NCBI RefSeq assembly: GCF_000217715.1
Contig: NC_015666.1
Location: 3,422,270 to 3,486,269 of the forward strand
Origin: Halopiger xanaduensis SH-6
Lineage (GTDB): Archaea; Halobacteriota; Halobacteria; Halobacteriales; Natrialbaceae
Reading direction: 5' to 3'
DNA length: 64,000 bases
The notes under the pieces were generated by a model. That model searched no databases, was not told where the DNA came from, and was given only the letters and a program-made list of their open reading frames with translations. Position numbers and translations under genes: made by a program. This document shows positions 37,570-46,405 of the stretch, piece after piece. Position 1 is the stretch's first letter; each line of letters opens with the position of its first letter.

Positions 37570-38514
37570 TCAGAACCGGCGTCGACCGCCGGGTCCGCCG
37601 GGGCCACCCGGACCGCCCGGGCCGCCGGGTCCGCCGCCGAGTTGGAACTGGTTCGGCGCACGGACGTTCTGGGTCCGCTTGACGTACTCGCCGTATCCGA
37701 GGCCGAGCAGGAGGCCGATCAGGTGCGCCCCGTGTGCGATGTTGCCACCGCCGCCAGTTCCGAGGAAGAATACGCTGAAGACCGCGTATCCGGCCGCGAG
37801 CAGCCAGATCGGAACAGGGAGGATGAAGTAGAGGTACACCTTAAGGCCCGGGTTCAAGACGGTCAGCACGCCCAGGATCGCGAGTGCGGCGCCGCTCGCG
37901 CCGAGGACGCCGCCCATGAACGGCGACGCGCCGCCGGCCTGAATGATCTGGATGGCGATCTGTCCCAGTCCCGCGAGCGCGCCGCTGACGAGGAACAGGA
38001 TCGCGTAGTCTCGCGACCCGACGTAGCGCTCGACGAGCGGGCCGAAGAAGAATATCACGATGCTGTTCCCGACGATGTGGTAGAGGCCGCCGTGGGCGAA
38101 GATCGACGTGAACCACGTCCAAACGTACTCGGGATAGTACGGACGGAGTATGAACAGGCTCTGCATCAACTCGGGGTTGATCGAGCCGATGAGAATCTGG
38201 AGCCCGAACGTGAGCCACATCAGCGCGAGGAACGTGTACGTCATGTTCCCGCGGAAGTACGCCAGCGGACCGCCGGGGCCGGTGTCGATCGGCAGCTTAT
38301 CGAGCACTCTCGAGGACGCTGACGCGCTCCCGGAGCCGCCGTCGACGCTGTCGTCGAAGCCGCTGTCGAAGACGCCGCTGGGGTCGTTCCAGTCCTGCAA
38401 CCCCGTGCAGTCGTGGTTCTCGGGAAGCCGGTGGTCGGCACAGAACGTGCCGCCGCAGTGCCGACAGTTGTACGGCATGTTTTCGTCCTTCCCACACACG
38501 TCGCATTTGGCCAT
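37570..38514 (-). CDS. AN1-zinc-finger rhomboid intramembrane serine protease
   Basis: A 314-residue protein. An N-terminal AN1-type zinc finger (C4, C7, C17, C20, C25, H28, H34, C36) is followed by a six-TM rhomboid core from about residue 93. Catalytic features are HGGLYHIVGN (H146/N150 of the oxyanion region), S207 in GASGA and the His pair of AHGAHLIG (H261/H264). The C-terminal tail is an extended Gly/Pro repeat ending GGRRRF. The finger probably selects substrates or partners. Substrate unknown. Confidence 0.92.
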   Translation of the reverse strand: MAKCDVCGKDENMPYNCRHCGGTFCADHRLPENHDCTGLQDWNDPSGVFDSGFDDSVDGGSGSASASSRVLDKLPIDTGPGGPLAYFRGNMTYTFLALMWLTFGLQILIGSINPELMQSLFILRPYYPEYVWTWFTSIFAHGGLYHIVGNSIVIFFFGPLVERYVGSRDYAILFLVSGALAGLGQIAIQIIQAGGASPFMGGVLGASGAALAILGVLTVLNPGLKVYLYFILPVPIWLLAAGYAVFSVFFLGTGGGGNIAHGAHLIGLLLGLGYGEYVKRTQNVRAPNQFQLGGGPGGPGGPGGPGGPGGRRRF

Positions 38515-38661
38515 TGGTGAGGGGTAAGTGCGGCGTTGCTAAGGGATTTGGGGTTCCGCGTCGCACGCCGGAGTCGCGTACTCACCGGAAGCTTCGCTGG
38601 ACGCCACCCGCAAGCGCGAACCGTGACCACATTTTTGCCGGTCTGCCCCCAACGAACGGAC

Positions 38662-39102
38662 GTGCAAGAGTACGAGCGCAAGCAACTGCTCGAGCGCGTC
38701 GAGCGCGAGGGCGCGACCGTCGGCGCGGACATCCCGGACACCATCGAGGTCCAGGGGGAGGAGATCGACCTCCGGACCTTCGTCTTCGAGATCAAGCGCC
38801 GCGAGACGGTCCCGCCCGGCGAGCGTGACCGCGTCGAGCAGGCCAAACGGAACCTGCGCCGCGAGCGCAACGAGCGCCTCGAGCGGATCGAGGAGGGCGA
38901 CATCTCCCGCGAGCGGGGCGAGGAACTCGCCCGGAGCATCATCGGCATCGACCGGGCGCTGAACGCCCTAGAGAACCTCGGCCCGACTGACATCGAGCGC
39001 GAGCAGCAGGCCCAGCAGGCCGCCGACACGAAGCGCTGGATGTCGTTCCTGAAGAAGGCGTTAGGCCAGGAAGACGCCAACAACGCGCGGAGGGGGCTCT
39101 GA
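38662..39102 (+). CDS. DUF5788 family protein (GTG start)
   Basis: A 146-residue, charged, helix-rich protein without membrane segments. The start is probably the GTG at 38662 (then QEYERKQLLERVEREGATV), because the ATG frame upstream adds 42 Arg-rich residues and a T-rich run lies about 30 bp before the GTG. The C-terminal half (EREQQAQQAADTKRWMSFL) may form a coiled coil. It is 4 bp before polX and probably cotranscribed. Confidence 0.75.
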   Translation: MQEYERKQLLERVEREGATVGADIPDTIEVQGEEIDLRTFVFEIKRRETVPPGERDRVEQAKRNLRRERNERLERIEEGDISRERGEELARSIIGIDRALNALENLGPTDIEREQQAQQAADTKRWMSFLKKALGQEDANNARRGL

Positions 39103-39106
39103 TTCC

Positions 39107-40858
39107 ATGGCGACCAACGCCGAAATCGCCGGCCGGTTCGAGGAGTTCGCCGACCTGCTCGAGGCCGACGACGTCGAGTACAAGCCCCGCGCGTACCGCC
39201 GCGCGGCCGAGCACGTTCGCGGCCACCCGCGGCCGATCGCCGACTACGTCGACGACGGGGATCGGGAGGCCATCGAGGACATCGACGGCGTCGGCGAGGC
39301 GATCGCGGACAAGATCGTCGAGTACGTCGAGACCGGCGAAATCGAGGAACTCGAGGAGTTGCGCGCGGAGCTGCCGATCGACATCGCCGACATCACGCGC
39401 ATCGAAGGCGTCGGCCCGAAGACGGCGGGCAAGCTCTACCGCGAACTCGGGATCGAGACTTTGGACGATCTCGAGGAGGCCGCCGAAGCCGGCGAGGTGC
39501 AGGAGGTCAAGGGCTTCGGCCCCAAAACCGAGCAGAACATCCTCGAGAACCTCGAGTTCGCCCGCGAAGTCGGCCAGCGCCAGCTGCTGGGCGAGGCGCG
39601 CCCCCTCGCTGACGACGTCCTCGCATTCCTCGAATCGGTCGAGGCGGTCGAGCGCTGCGAGGTCGCGGGCTCGATCCGGCGCTGGCAGGAGACGATCGGC
39701 GACGTGGACGTGCTGGTCGCGACCGAGGACGGCGAGGCGGTGATCGACGCCTTCCGCGGGTGGGACTCGGTCGACGACGAGATCGAGTCCGGCCCCGAAA
39801 AAGCGAGCGTCAGGGTCGGCGAAATTCGGGTCGATCTGCGCGTGGTCGTCCCCGAGGAGTTCGGCTCCGCGCTCCAGTACTTCACCGGCAGCAAGGACCA
39901 CAACGTCAGCCTGCGCAACTACGCGATCGACCGCGGGATGAAGCTGAACGAGTACGGCGCCTTCGACGTCTCGAACGTCGAGGATGAGGTGGCGGGCCAG
40001 CGAGTCGGCGAGCGCGTCGCCGGCGAGACCGAAGCGGGAATGTACGAGGCGCTCGGCCTCGAGTGGATCCCGCCGGAGCTCCGGACGGATCGCGGCGAGA
40101 TCGAGGCTGCCGCGAACGGCGAGCTTCCGGACCTCCTGACCCGCGAGGACGTCCGCGGCGACCTCCACAGCCACACCGAGTGGTCCGACGGCAACAACAC
40201 CATCGAGGAGATGGTCGACGGCGCCGCGGCGATGGGCTACGACTACTACGCCGTCGCGGACCACGCCGAAGGCCCCGGCATCGTCGGCGGAATGGGCCTC
40301 TCGGACACCGAAATCCTGGAGCAGGTCGAACAGATCCGCGAGGTCGACGCGGCCAGCGACATCGCAGTCTTCGCGGGCATCGAGGCGAACGTCGACGCCG
40401 AAGGCGAGATCGACCTCTCCGACGAGGTGATCGACGCGCTGGACGTGATCGTCGCCTCGACCCACAGCGCGCTCGATCAGGACGCCGAAACCGCCACGGA
40501 TCGCCTCGTCCGTGCGATCGAGAACCCCGCGATCGACGTGCTGGGCCACCCGAGCGGCCGCCTGCTCAACGAGCGCTCCGGACTGGACTTCGACGCGACC
40601 GCGCTGGGCCGGGCCGCCGCCGAGCACGACACCGCCCTCGAGGTCAACTCCAACCCGCGACGGCTGGACCTGTGGGGCAGCGCCGTCCAGGCCGCCGTCG
40701 AGGCGGGCGCGCCGATCGCGATCAACACCGACGCGCACCAGCCCTCGACGCTCGAGTACATGCGCTGGGGCGTCCACACGGCCCGGCGCGGCTGGGCCGA
40801 GGCCGACGACGTGATCAACACCTGGGAACTCGAGAAGATTCGGGAGTTCCTCCACTGA
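39107..40858 (+). CDS. polX: DNA polymerase X with PHP phosphoesterase domain
   Basis: A 583-residue family X polymerase. Helix-hairpin-helix motifs (DIDGVGEAIADKIVEYVE; RIEGVGPKTAGKLYRELG) fill the N-terminal part. The nucleotidyltransferase acids are in IGDVDVLVA and IRVDLRVVV. The PHP domain begins at about residue 350 with DLHSHTEWSDG and runs to the end, giving 3'-5' exonuclease and AP-site activities in bacterial homologues. A role in base-excision repair/gap filling is expected. Confidence 0.93.
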   Translation: MATNAEIAGRFEEFADLLEADDVEYKPRAYRRAAEHVRGHPRPIADYVDDGDREAIEDIDGVGEAIADKIVEYVETGEIEELEELRAELPIDIADITRIEGVGPKTAGKLYRELGIETLDDLEEAAEAGEVQEVKGFGPKTEQNILENLEFAREVGQRQLLGEARPLADDVLAFLESVEAVERCEVAGSIRRWQETIGDVDVLVATEDGEAVIDAFRGWDSVDDEIESGPEKASVRVGEIRVDLRVVVPEEFGSALQYFTGSKDHNVSLRNYAIDRGMKLNEYGAFDVSNVEDEVAGQRVGERVAGETEAGMYEALGLEWIPPELRTDRGEIEAAANGELPDLLTREDVRGDLHSHTEWSDGNNTIEEMVDGAAAMGYDYYAVADHAEGPGIVGGMGLSDTEILEQVEQIREVDAASDIAVFAGIEANVDAEGEIDLSDEVIDALDVIVASTHSALDQDAETATDRLVRAIENPAIDVLGHPSGRLLNERSGLDFDATALGRAAAEHDTALEVNSNPRRLDLWGSAVQAAVEAGAPIAINTDAHQPSTLEYMRWGVHTARRGWAEADDVINTWELEKIREFLH

Positions 40859-40888
40859 CCGCTTCGGTTTCCCTCGTCCGCGAGTACC

Positions 40889-41350
40889 ATGCGATTCCTC
40901 CTCGACGTCATGTGCGGCGGCCTCGTCTCGTACCTCCGGATGTGCAACCACGATACGGTCTACGCCGGCGACCGCGGGCTCGAGGCCGACGCTGCCCTCT
41001 TGACAGTCGTTCGCGAGGAGGACCGGATGCCCGTCACTCGTGACGTCCAACTCGCGAGTCGTGCCGAGGACGCGATGTTGCTCGAGTCCCGCGACGTTGC
41101 GGACCAACTCGCCGAACTCGCGGCGACGGGCGTCGACCTCTCGCTGGCCGACCAGCCGCGGTTTTGCGGCCGGTGTAACGGGCGGCTCGAGCCGCTCGAA
41201 CGGGCGGCGTCGACGCCCGAGTATGCGCCCGATCCCGCCGAGACTGCCGTCTGGACGTGTCGGTCTTGTGGGCAGCACTTCTGGCGCGGCAGCCACTGGG
41301 ATCGGGTCGCCGAGACGCTGTCGGGACTCGAGGATCGCGGGGGCGAGTAG
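40889..41350 (+). CDS. Mut7-C RNase domain protein
   Basis: A 153-residue protein. FLLDVMCGGLVSYLRMCNHDT and the Asp in TRDVQLASRA fit the PIN-like fold of Mut7-C RNases. A C-terminal zinc ribbon follows: FCGRCNGRL...WTCRSCGQHFWRGSHW with two CxxC pairs. The conserved GxxxWRGSHW ending is typical of this family. It sits 31 bp behind polX. Confidence 0.88.
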   Translation: MRFLLDVMCGGLVSYLRMCNHDTVYAGDRGLEADAALLTVVREEDRMPVTRDVQLASRAEDAMLLESRDVADQLAELAATGVDLSLADQPRFCGRCNGRLEPLERAASTPEYAPDPAETAVWTCRSCGQHFWRGSHWDRVAETLSGLEDRGGE

Positions 41351-41449
41351 CGAGAGGGAACCGCCCGTCGCTCGGCCAGTTCCTCGAGGCCGTGCTACCC
41401 GACACATCCCAGCACAATCGTTTCGCCCCTCTGTGATGAACGGGGGACG

Positions 41450-41623
41450 ATGCCGAACGATAACGACCACCTCGACCGTGCCGGCCGTCAGGCGGCGTAC
41501 ATCACCAACGAGTGGAGCGACGATCCCGCGATCATGCAGACCCAGGCGCTTTGCTACGTCGGCATCCAACTCGAGCGGATCGCGGACGCGCTCGAGGAAG
41601 CGGAGACCGATACGGATCAGTAG
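41450..41623 (+). CDS. Small conserved-looking haloarchaeal protein (57 aa)
   Basis: A 57-residue acidic protein (starts MPNDNDHLDRAGRQAAYI; ends in EEAETDTDQ). It has no membrane segment. Its composition is halophilic and its 3' end overlaps by 7 bp the convergent PHP gene. A conserved amphipathic helix (YVGIQLERIADALEEAE) is likely. I recognise no named family. Confidence 0.6.
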   Translation: MPNDNDHLDRAGRQAAYITNEWSDDPAIMQTQALCYVGIQLERIADALEEAETDTDQ

Positions 41624-42414
41624 ACGGCCACGTCGTCGAACCGACCGTCGTAGGCGATGTGTCGCGGATGCGTTGGTTCCGTCCCCGAGAGGAAGAATCG
41701 GTCGGCCTTCTTCCAGGTGTTCTCGTAGCCGAGGTGGGCCAGTTCGCCCGCCGTCGCCACCCAGTGTGCGAGGCCGTTCTCGTGGACGACGCGCCGCGAG
41801 ACGTCGTCCTCGAGCGCCCGGCAGAGGTCGGCTTCGCTCTCGACGGCGGCGTCGAACTCGGTGTGGGCGACGCCGACCGTCCGCGGGAGGTGGGCGTACG
41901 ACGACGTGAACGGCGGATAATCGAACTGCTCCGCGAGTTTGCCGGCGCGACGGTTGTGGTGGGGCAGGTGTTTCGGGTTGAAGATTTCGACGGCGTCGAT
42001 CACGTCCCGGTACTGCTGGAGATCGGATTCGGAGAGGCTGACGTTTAGAAACCCGGGATGCGGAGCAAGAACGACCGCGTCCTGACGCTCGAACTCGGCC
42101 ATCGCCGCCTCGAGCGGGATGAAATCCGGCACCGGCTCCTCGAGGCCGAGCGCGAGCACGTGCTTGCGCTCGTGCCACGCCCCGGTGAACACCTCGCGGG
42201 CGGGAATCACCCGGAGGTCGTCGCTCGAGTAGGCGGCCGCCCGCTCGCGGATATCTGGCAGGCGAGTAAAGTGCGGTGCGTAGACGATCGCGTCGAGGCC
42301 GGCTCGCGTCGCTCGCTCGACGACGCGTTCGTCGAGGACCTTCACGTGGCAGTCGACCGCCGACGTCGTGCCGTCGCTCACATTCGCCCCATTCGCGACG
42401 GCGGAGTTATGCAT
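41617..42414 (-). CDS. PHP-domain metal-dependent phosphoesterase/hydrolase
   Basis: A 265-residue protein with PHP-like features: VDCHVKVLDERVVERA near the N-terminus, DAIVYAPHFTRLPD, VVLAPHPGFLNV and a C-terminal H-x(n)-H region. It resembles archaeal PHP or PHP-associated proteins (RNase P p30-like fold), but the first motif HxH is altered to CH, so activity is uncertain. Start is ATG 42414 or, equally possible, the GTG at 42381 (VSDGTTSAVDCH). It is divergent from the zinc-finger gene. Confidence 0.72.
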   Translation of the reverse strand: MHNSAVANGANVSDGTTSAVDCHVKVLDERVVERATRAGLDAIVYAPHFTRLPDIRERAAAYSSDDLRVIPAREVFTGAWHERKHVLALGLEEPVPDFIPLEAAMAEFERQDAVVLAPHPGFLNVSLSESDLQQYRDVIDAVEIFNPKHLPHHNRRAGKLAEQFDYPPFTSSYAHLPRTVGVAHTEFDAAVESEADLCRALEDDVSRRVVHENGLAHWVATAGELAHLGYENTWKKADRFFLSGTEPTHPRHIAYDGRFDDVAVY

Positions 42415-42521
42415 TCTGATTCTACAGCCGAACGAGACAGACGCTATATCGGGAGATACCAGCTTGTCGGGGTATTGTCCACCGACGCCCGCGGCGAAAA
42501 GACCATTAGGACGGCCGCTCG

Positions 42522-42818
42522 ATGTCGTATCAAATGGCGTGGGAATGCGGAATCAGCGGCTGCGGTTCGGTGTTCGCGGACGTCGAGTCGGCGGTTATCC
42601 ACCAGGCGACCGAACACGAGCGCCGCGAGTGCAAGGTCTGTGGCACCGTCGTTCCCGACGGCTACCTCGCGATCCGCCACGCGTTCACCGAACACAGCCG
42701 CGCCGAGTACGTCCGCGCCTACGGCGCGAACTCCGAAGATGTCCGCAAGCGGGAAGAACTCCTCGAGGAGATCGAGGAGGTTGCGGATCTGGAATCGATC
42801 GTCACGGAACTGCGATAG
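42522..42818 (+). CDS. Two-zinc-finger haloarchaeal protein (C2H2-like)
   Basis: A 98-residue protein. WECGISGCGSVFADVESAVIH with HQATEHERREC and KVCGTVV...IRHAFTEH gives two CxxC...HxxxxH units, so likely two zinc fingers. A C-terminal charged helix follows. The ATG at 42522 is used; the in-frame ATG four codons on (42534, MAWECG) is an alternative. The role is unknown; nucleic-acid binding is inferred. Confidence 0.75.
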   Translation: MSYQMAWECGISGCGSVFADVESAVIHQATEHERRECKVCGTVVPDGYLAIRHAFTEHSRAEYVRAYGANSEDVRKREELLEEIEEVADLESIVTELR

Positions 42819-43020
42819 GCGCGAATCCGAGTGTGGAATGACGTCCGTCTTCCGGTCGTCACAATCCGGCACCGACGTGACTGTCGCCGCAGTAATCACT
42901 GATCACTTCTCGAGGCCTACTCACCGCCGACGATCGAACGTCGATTCTCACTGGAATCCGAGAAGAAGCCGACTATAGTTCCGCCCCGTCAGATCCCGAA
43001 CTGCTGAACGAGTCACTGTC

Positions 43021-43130
43021 TGCGAACGGCGCGAAGCGCCGTTCGCACGGTTCGACAAACTACCGTTCGTCGCTATATTCAGCGCGGCGAAACCGCGCTG
43101 ACTGCTCGACGAGCGCGCTAGCGCTCGTCG
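43021..43130 (-). repeat. Hairpin array with duplicated gene tail behind spt5
   Basis: Four hairpins follow one another in 110 bp. On the + strand they are a 12-bp stem with GAA loop at 43021-43047, a stem CGACAAAC/GTTCGTCG at 43053-43072 (one G-T pair), an 8-9 bp stem at 43080-43100, and a 10-bp stem CGACGAGCGC/GCGCTCGTCG at 43107-43130 whose loop contains the spt5 stop. In coding orientation the final TCC GAC GAG CGC TAG (Ser-Asp-Glu-Arg-stop) recurs 58 bp downstream as AGC GAC GAA CGG TAG at 43060-43074, again inside a hairpin. Confidence 0.85.
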
Positions 43131-43555
43131 GAGTCGAGCACGCGGATCTGATCCCCGCGCACCGTGACCGGAATCGGGACCGTCGCCTCGTACAGTTCGA
43201 CGGTGACCTGGTCCTTGCCCTCGTCGATGCGTTGGACCTGCGCCTTCTCTCCCTTGAACGGGCCGGCGATGAGTTCGACGATGTCGCCCTCGGCGATGCC
43301 CTCGACGTCCGGCTTCGGCGAGAGGAAGTGCTCGACCTCCGAAATGTCGGACTCGCCGGGGACGATGCTCCGCGCGTGTGGGATATCCTCGAGGACGCGG
43401 TTCAGGACCGCGTTGCCGTCGGCTTCGACCATCACGTACGACGTCAGCGAGTCGGGCGCGAGCGCGGCGTGGATCTCCGACTCCTCGCGGTTGATGATCA
43501 TGTCCGCGACGGTGCGCTCTTGACTCGCAGTCGTCTTGACAGCGTAGATTCCCAT
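43118..43555 (-). CDS. spt5: Transcription elongation factor Spt5 (NusG family)
   Basis: A 145-residue protein with an NGN domain (residues 1-85, [37 protein letters not shown]) and a KOW domain ([20 protein letters not shown], about 93-112). It binds the RNA polymerase clamp with Spt4 and raises processivity. The start overlaps the secE stop (TAATG), the usual archaeal secE-spt5 arrangement. The stop codon lies in a hairpin loop and a partial copy of the gene tail follows downstream. Confidence 0.95.
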   Translation of the reverse strand: MGIYAVKTTASQERTVADMIINREESEIHAALAPDSLTSYVMVEADGNAVLNRVLEDIPHARSIVPGESDISEVEHFLSPKPDVEGIAEGDIVELIAGPFKGEKAQVQRIDEGKDQVTVELYEATVPIPVTVRGDQIRVLDSDER

Positions 43556-43734
43556 TAGACGCCACCACCTGCCGGGAGGAGGAGCATGATCGCGCCGATG
43601 ACGAACCCGATCAGACCGACGAACAGGATTCCTGCACCGGCGATTTTCGCTACCTGCGAGAACTCCTCGGTCGTGGGTGTCGTCGCCATCTTCAGCACCC
43701 GGACGTACGAGGTGAGGTCGTAGGGGATATCCAT
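43555..43734 (-). CDS. secE: Protein translocase subunit SecE (Sec61 gamma)
   Basis: A 59-residue protein with an amphipathic N-terminal helix ([20 protein letters not shown]) and one C-terminal membrane segment ([20 protein letters not shown]). It clamps SecY in the translocon. The gene is short and easily missed. It is immediately upstream of spt5 with overlapping stop and start codons. Confidence 0.92.
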   Translation of the reverse strand: MDIPYDLTSYVRVLKMATTPTTEEFSQVAKIAGAGILFVGLIGFVIGAIMLLLPAGGGV

Positions 43735-43905
43735 ATCTGTCTGTTCACAACGCGGCGTCTTTTATCTGTCTTTCGTGTTTTGCGGACTATCGGTTCGACC
43801 GGCCACGCCAGTCGCCCGTCCTGCTCGAGACCGTCGCTCGAGCTACCGGTCGACGTTGCATGCGACGGCCCGGGGGCCAAACCGTCGGAGCGCGAACGAT
43901 CGGCT

Positions 43906-44130
43906 ATGGCAGAGGACAACGTCGACCGCGCGAACGAACAGGAAGCGGAGCGCGAGGCCGAAATCGAAGCGGAACTCGAGCGCATCGACCGCGATCCGGA
44001 CGAGGTCGACGACGGCGACGGCGACCTCGGCGCACAGAACGCGCCGCGGGAGGACGCGGAAGAACTCGAGGATCTGGAGGAGGCGGAACCGGTAGAAGCG
44101 GAAGAGGAAGAAGAGGAAGAAAAAACCTGA
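43906..44130 (+). CDS. Very acidic small protein (74 aa)
   Basis: A 74-residue protein of almost only charged and small residues: about half are Glu/Asp. It starts MAEDNVDRANEQEAERE and ends in a Glu-rich run with KT. It has no fold-defining motif and is likely disordered or helical. Divergent from secE. It is listed because the acidic composition is genuine halophilic coding; a chance frame is not excluded. Confidence 0.55.
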   Translation: MAEDNVDRANEQEAEREAEIEAELERIDRDPDEVDDGDGDLGAQNAPREDAEELEDLEEAEPVEAEEEEEEEKT

Positions 44131-44173
44131 ACGCCGAAATTCTGACCCGTCACTTTTCGACGAGACCTGGGAT

Positions 44174-45130
44174 CTACTCGATCGCCGGCAGCACCTCGTC
44201 CTCGTAGAACTCGACGAACTCGGCCTGGTTCGAGCCGATCTGGTGGACGACGACGTGGTCGAAGCCGGCGTCGACGTACTCCCGGATCGTCTCGATGTGT
44301 TCGTCGGGATCTGACCCGCAGGTGAGCAGGTCCGCGATGTCGTCCTCGGAAACCGCTTCGGTGGCCTGCTCGAAGTGTGCCGTCGTCGGCAGTTCCCACA
44401 TGAGATCGCCGGGCAGTCCCTCGATCGTCCAGTTCTCGTAGGCCTGCTCGATCGCTTCGGCCTCGTCTTCAGCGTAACAGACCCCGACTTCGCCGTAGCG
44501 GGGCTTGTCTTCGCCGCCGCCGGCTTCGAACGCCTCGATCAGGTCCTCGTCGGGCCGGACCGCGATGAGGCCGTCACCGAACTCGCCCGCGAAGCGCGCC
44601 GTCTTCGGTCCGTCGGCGGCGATCGGAATCGGCGGCGTCTCGTCGGGCAGCGTGTAGAGCCGCGCGTTTTCGACCGTGTAGTACTCGCCGTGGTAACTCG
44701 TCGTCTCGCCCTCCCAGAGGGCGCGGACGATCTCGACGGCCTCCTCGAGCATCTCGAGGCGGACCTCGTGTTCGGGCCACCGCTGACCGGTGACGTGCTC
44801 GTTGAGTTTCTCGCCGGTGCCGAGGCCGAGCGAGAACCCGTTGGGTGCCATCGTCGCGGCGGTGGCGGCCGCCTGCGCGACGATCGCGGGGTGGACGCGG
44901 ATGATCGGGCAGGTGGTCGCGGTCCCCAGCGGGAGGTCGTCGACCGCCTGCGAGATTCCGCCGAGCACGTTCCAGACCAGCGGACTCTCGCCCTGGCTCG
45001 AGAGCCAGGGGTGGTAGTGATCGGAGATCAGCGCGAAGTCGAACGCCGACTGGTCGGCGAGACGGGCGTACTCGACGAGGTCGTTCGGGCCGTGCTCCTC
45101 GCAGATGAGTTTGTAGCCGACGTCGGTCAT
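44174..45130 (-). CDS. F420-dependent LLM-class oxidoreductase (TIGR03557-type)
   Basis: A 318-residue luciferase-like TIM barrel. LADQSAFDFALISDHYHPW at the N-terminus, the stretch NGFSLGLGTGEKLNEHVTG and the barrel segment GDGLIAVRPDEDLIEAF match F420-dependent glucose-6-phosphate dehydrogenase-like proteins. The donor is unknown. The ATG at 45130 (MTDVGYKLICEEHG) lies 1 bp behind the htrA stop, so the two genes are one transcript. Confidence 0.88.
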   Translation of the reverse strand: MTDVGYKLICEEHGPNDLVEYARLADQSAFDFALISDHYHPWLSSQGESPLVWNVLGGISQAVDDLPLGTATTCPIIRVHPAIVAQAAATAATMAPNGFSLGLGTGEKLNEHVTGQRWPEHEVRLEMLEEAVEIVRALWEGETTSYHGEYYTVENARLYTLPDETPPIPIAADGPKTARFAGEFGDGLIAVRPDEDLIEAFEAGGGEDKPRYGEVGVCYAEDEAEAIEQAYENWTIEGLPGDLMWELPTTAHFEQATEAVSEDDIADLLTCGSDPDEHIETIREYVDAGFDHVVVHQIGSNQAEFVEFYEDEVLPAIE

Positions 45131-45131
45131 G

Positions 45132-46298
45132 TTACGACTGCGGGAACGGCGGCTGCTCGCCCGGCTCTCCACCCGGCTGACCGCCGATCGGGGGCTGCTG
45201 CCGGTCGAACTCCTGTCGCGCGGCGAGTTCCAGTTCGACGGTCTCGCGCTCGCCGTCGCGGACGACCTCGAGTTCGATCGTATCGCCGGGCGAGGTCTCG
45301 AGCGCCAGGTACGAGAGCAACTGGGCCTGGGTCGTCACCTCCTGGCCGTCGATGGCGACGATGACGTCGCCGCTTCCCGGCTGGCCCGCACTGGCCGGCT
45401 GCAACGCGCCGTCCGCGGGCGAGTTCGGGACGACCTGGGCGACGAGCACGCCGGTCGCCTCCTCGAGGCCGACCGTCTCCGCGATCTCCGGGCCGACGGG
45501 GACCACGCCGACGCCCATGTAGGAGTGCTCGTAGGTGCCGTCCTCGACGAGCGCGGGGACGACCCGGTTGGCGAGGCGCGCGGAGATCGCGAAGCCGATC
45601 GTCTGGCTCGCGCCGGCGAAGACGACTCCCACCACCTCGCCCTCGAGGTTCACCAGCGGGCCGCCGCTGTTGCCGGGGTTGATCGGCGCGTCGGTCTGGA
45701 TCGTCGCCGGGATCGAGTTGCCGACCGGGCTCGGCAGGACCCGGTTCGTGCCGCTGACGATCCCCTGCGAGACCGAGGCATCGAGGCCCAGCGGGTTGCC
45801 GATCGCAAGGACCTCCTGCCCGATGGCGGGTTCGGACTCGACGAGCGACAGGGGTTCGGCAGAATCGGGCATGTTCTCGACGCTCAGCACGGCGATATCG
45901 CTGTACGGGTCCGTGCCGACGATCGACGCCGTCGCCCACTCCTGGTTGTTGAACTGGATCTCGATGCCGCCCTCGGTCGCGCCCTGCACGACGTGGTTGT
46001 TCGTGACGATGTACTGGTCGTCGACGACGAACCCGGAGCCGAGCCCGCCACCGCCGCCGCGACCGTCGGTCGGACCGAGGGACACGGTGACCAGCACGAC
46101 GGAATCGATCGTGTTGCGGTACACTTCGGTGTACTGGCTCTCGGGGGCCGAGCTACCCTGGTCGTCCGACGGTTCCGCTCCGTCGCTCGAGTCGTCGGTT
46201 TCGTTCTGTGCGGCCGTACTCGCGGTCCCGACGCCGAGTATCGAGGCGGCGCCGGCGGCGCGGAGGAGTCGTCGTCGACTGACGTGATCTGGAGTCAC
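45132..46298 (-). CDS. Tat-exported HtrA/DegP-type serine protease
   Basis: A 388-residue S1C protease. The N-terminus carries a twin-arginine signal (SRRRLLRAAGAASILG). The catalytic triad is H102 (TNNHVV), D134 (SDIAVL) and S211 (GNSGGP). One PDZ domain spans about 260-365. A Pro/Gln/Gly-rich tail follows. It probably degrades or refolds proteins outside the membrane. Cotranscribed with the F420 oxidoreductase. Confidence 0.92.
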   Translation of the reverse strand: MTPDHVSRRRLLRAAGAASILGVGTASTAAQNETDDSSDGAEPSDDQGSSAPESQYTEVYRNTIDSVVLVTVSLGPTDGRGGGGGLGSGFVVDDQYIVTNNHVVQGATEGGIEIQFNNQEWATASIVGTDPYSDIAVLSVENMPDSAEPLSLVESEPAIGQEVLAIGNPLGLDASVSQGIVSGTNRVLPSPVGNSIPATIQTDAPINPGNSGGPLVNLEGEVVGVVFAGASQTIGFAISARLANRVVPALVEDGTYEHSYMGVGVVPVGPEIAETVGLEEATGVLVAQVVPNSPADGALQPASAGQPGSGDVIVAIDGQEVTTQAQLLSYLALETSPGDTIELEVVRDGERETVELELAARQEFDRQQPPIGGQPGGEPGEQPPFPQS

Positions 46299-46405
46299 GC
46301 CCGGAGCTACCCCGACGAGCGCCGTAAAACGGGTCCCGGAATTGTCAGCCGGTCGTATCGCGGGGTTCCGGACGAACGCCGGCCGGACGATCGGTAGAAG
46401 AAAAC

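Noticed and set aside
38939-42178. 1079-codon open frame on the reverse strand
   Set aside because: It is antisense to polX and the Mut7-C gene; the translation is Arg/Asp/Val-rich without domains, a usual shadow of GC-rich halophilic coding.
43021-43130. Spt5 hairpins as a simple intrinsic terminator
   Set aside because: No T-run follows the stems here and the duplicated Ser-Asp-Glu-Arg-stop is not explained; a terminator role remains possible but is not sufficient.
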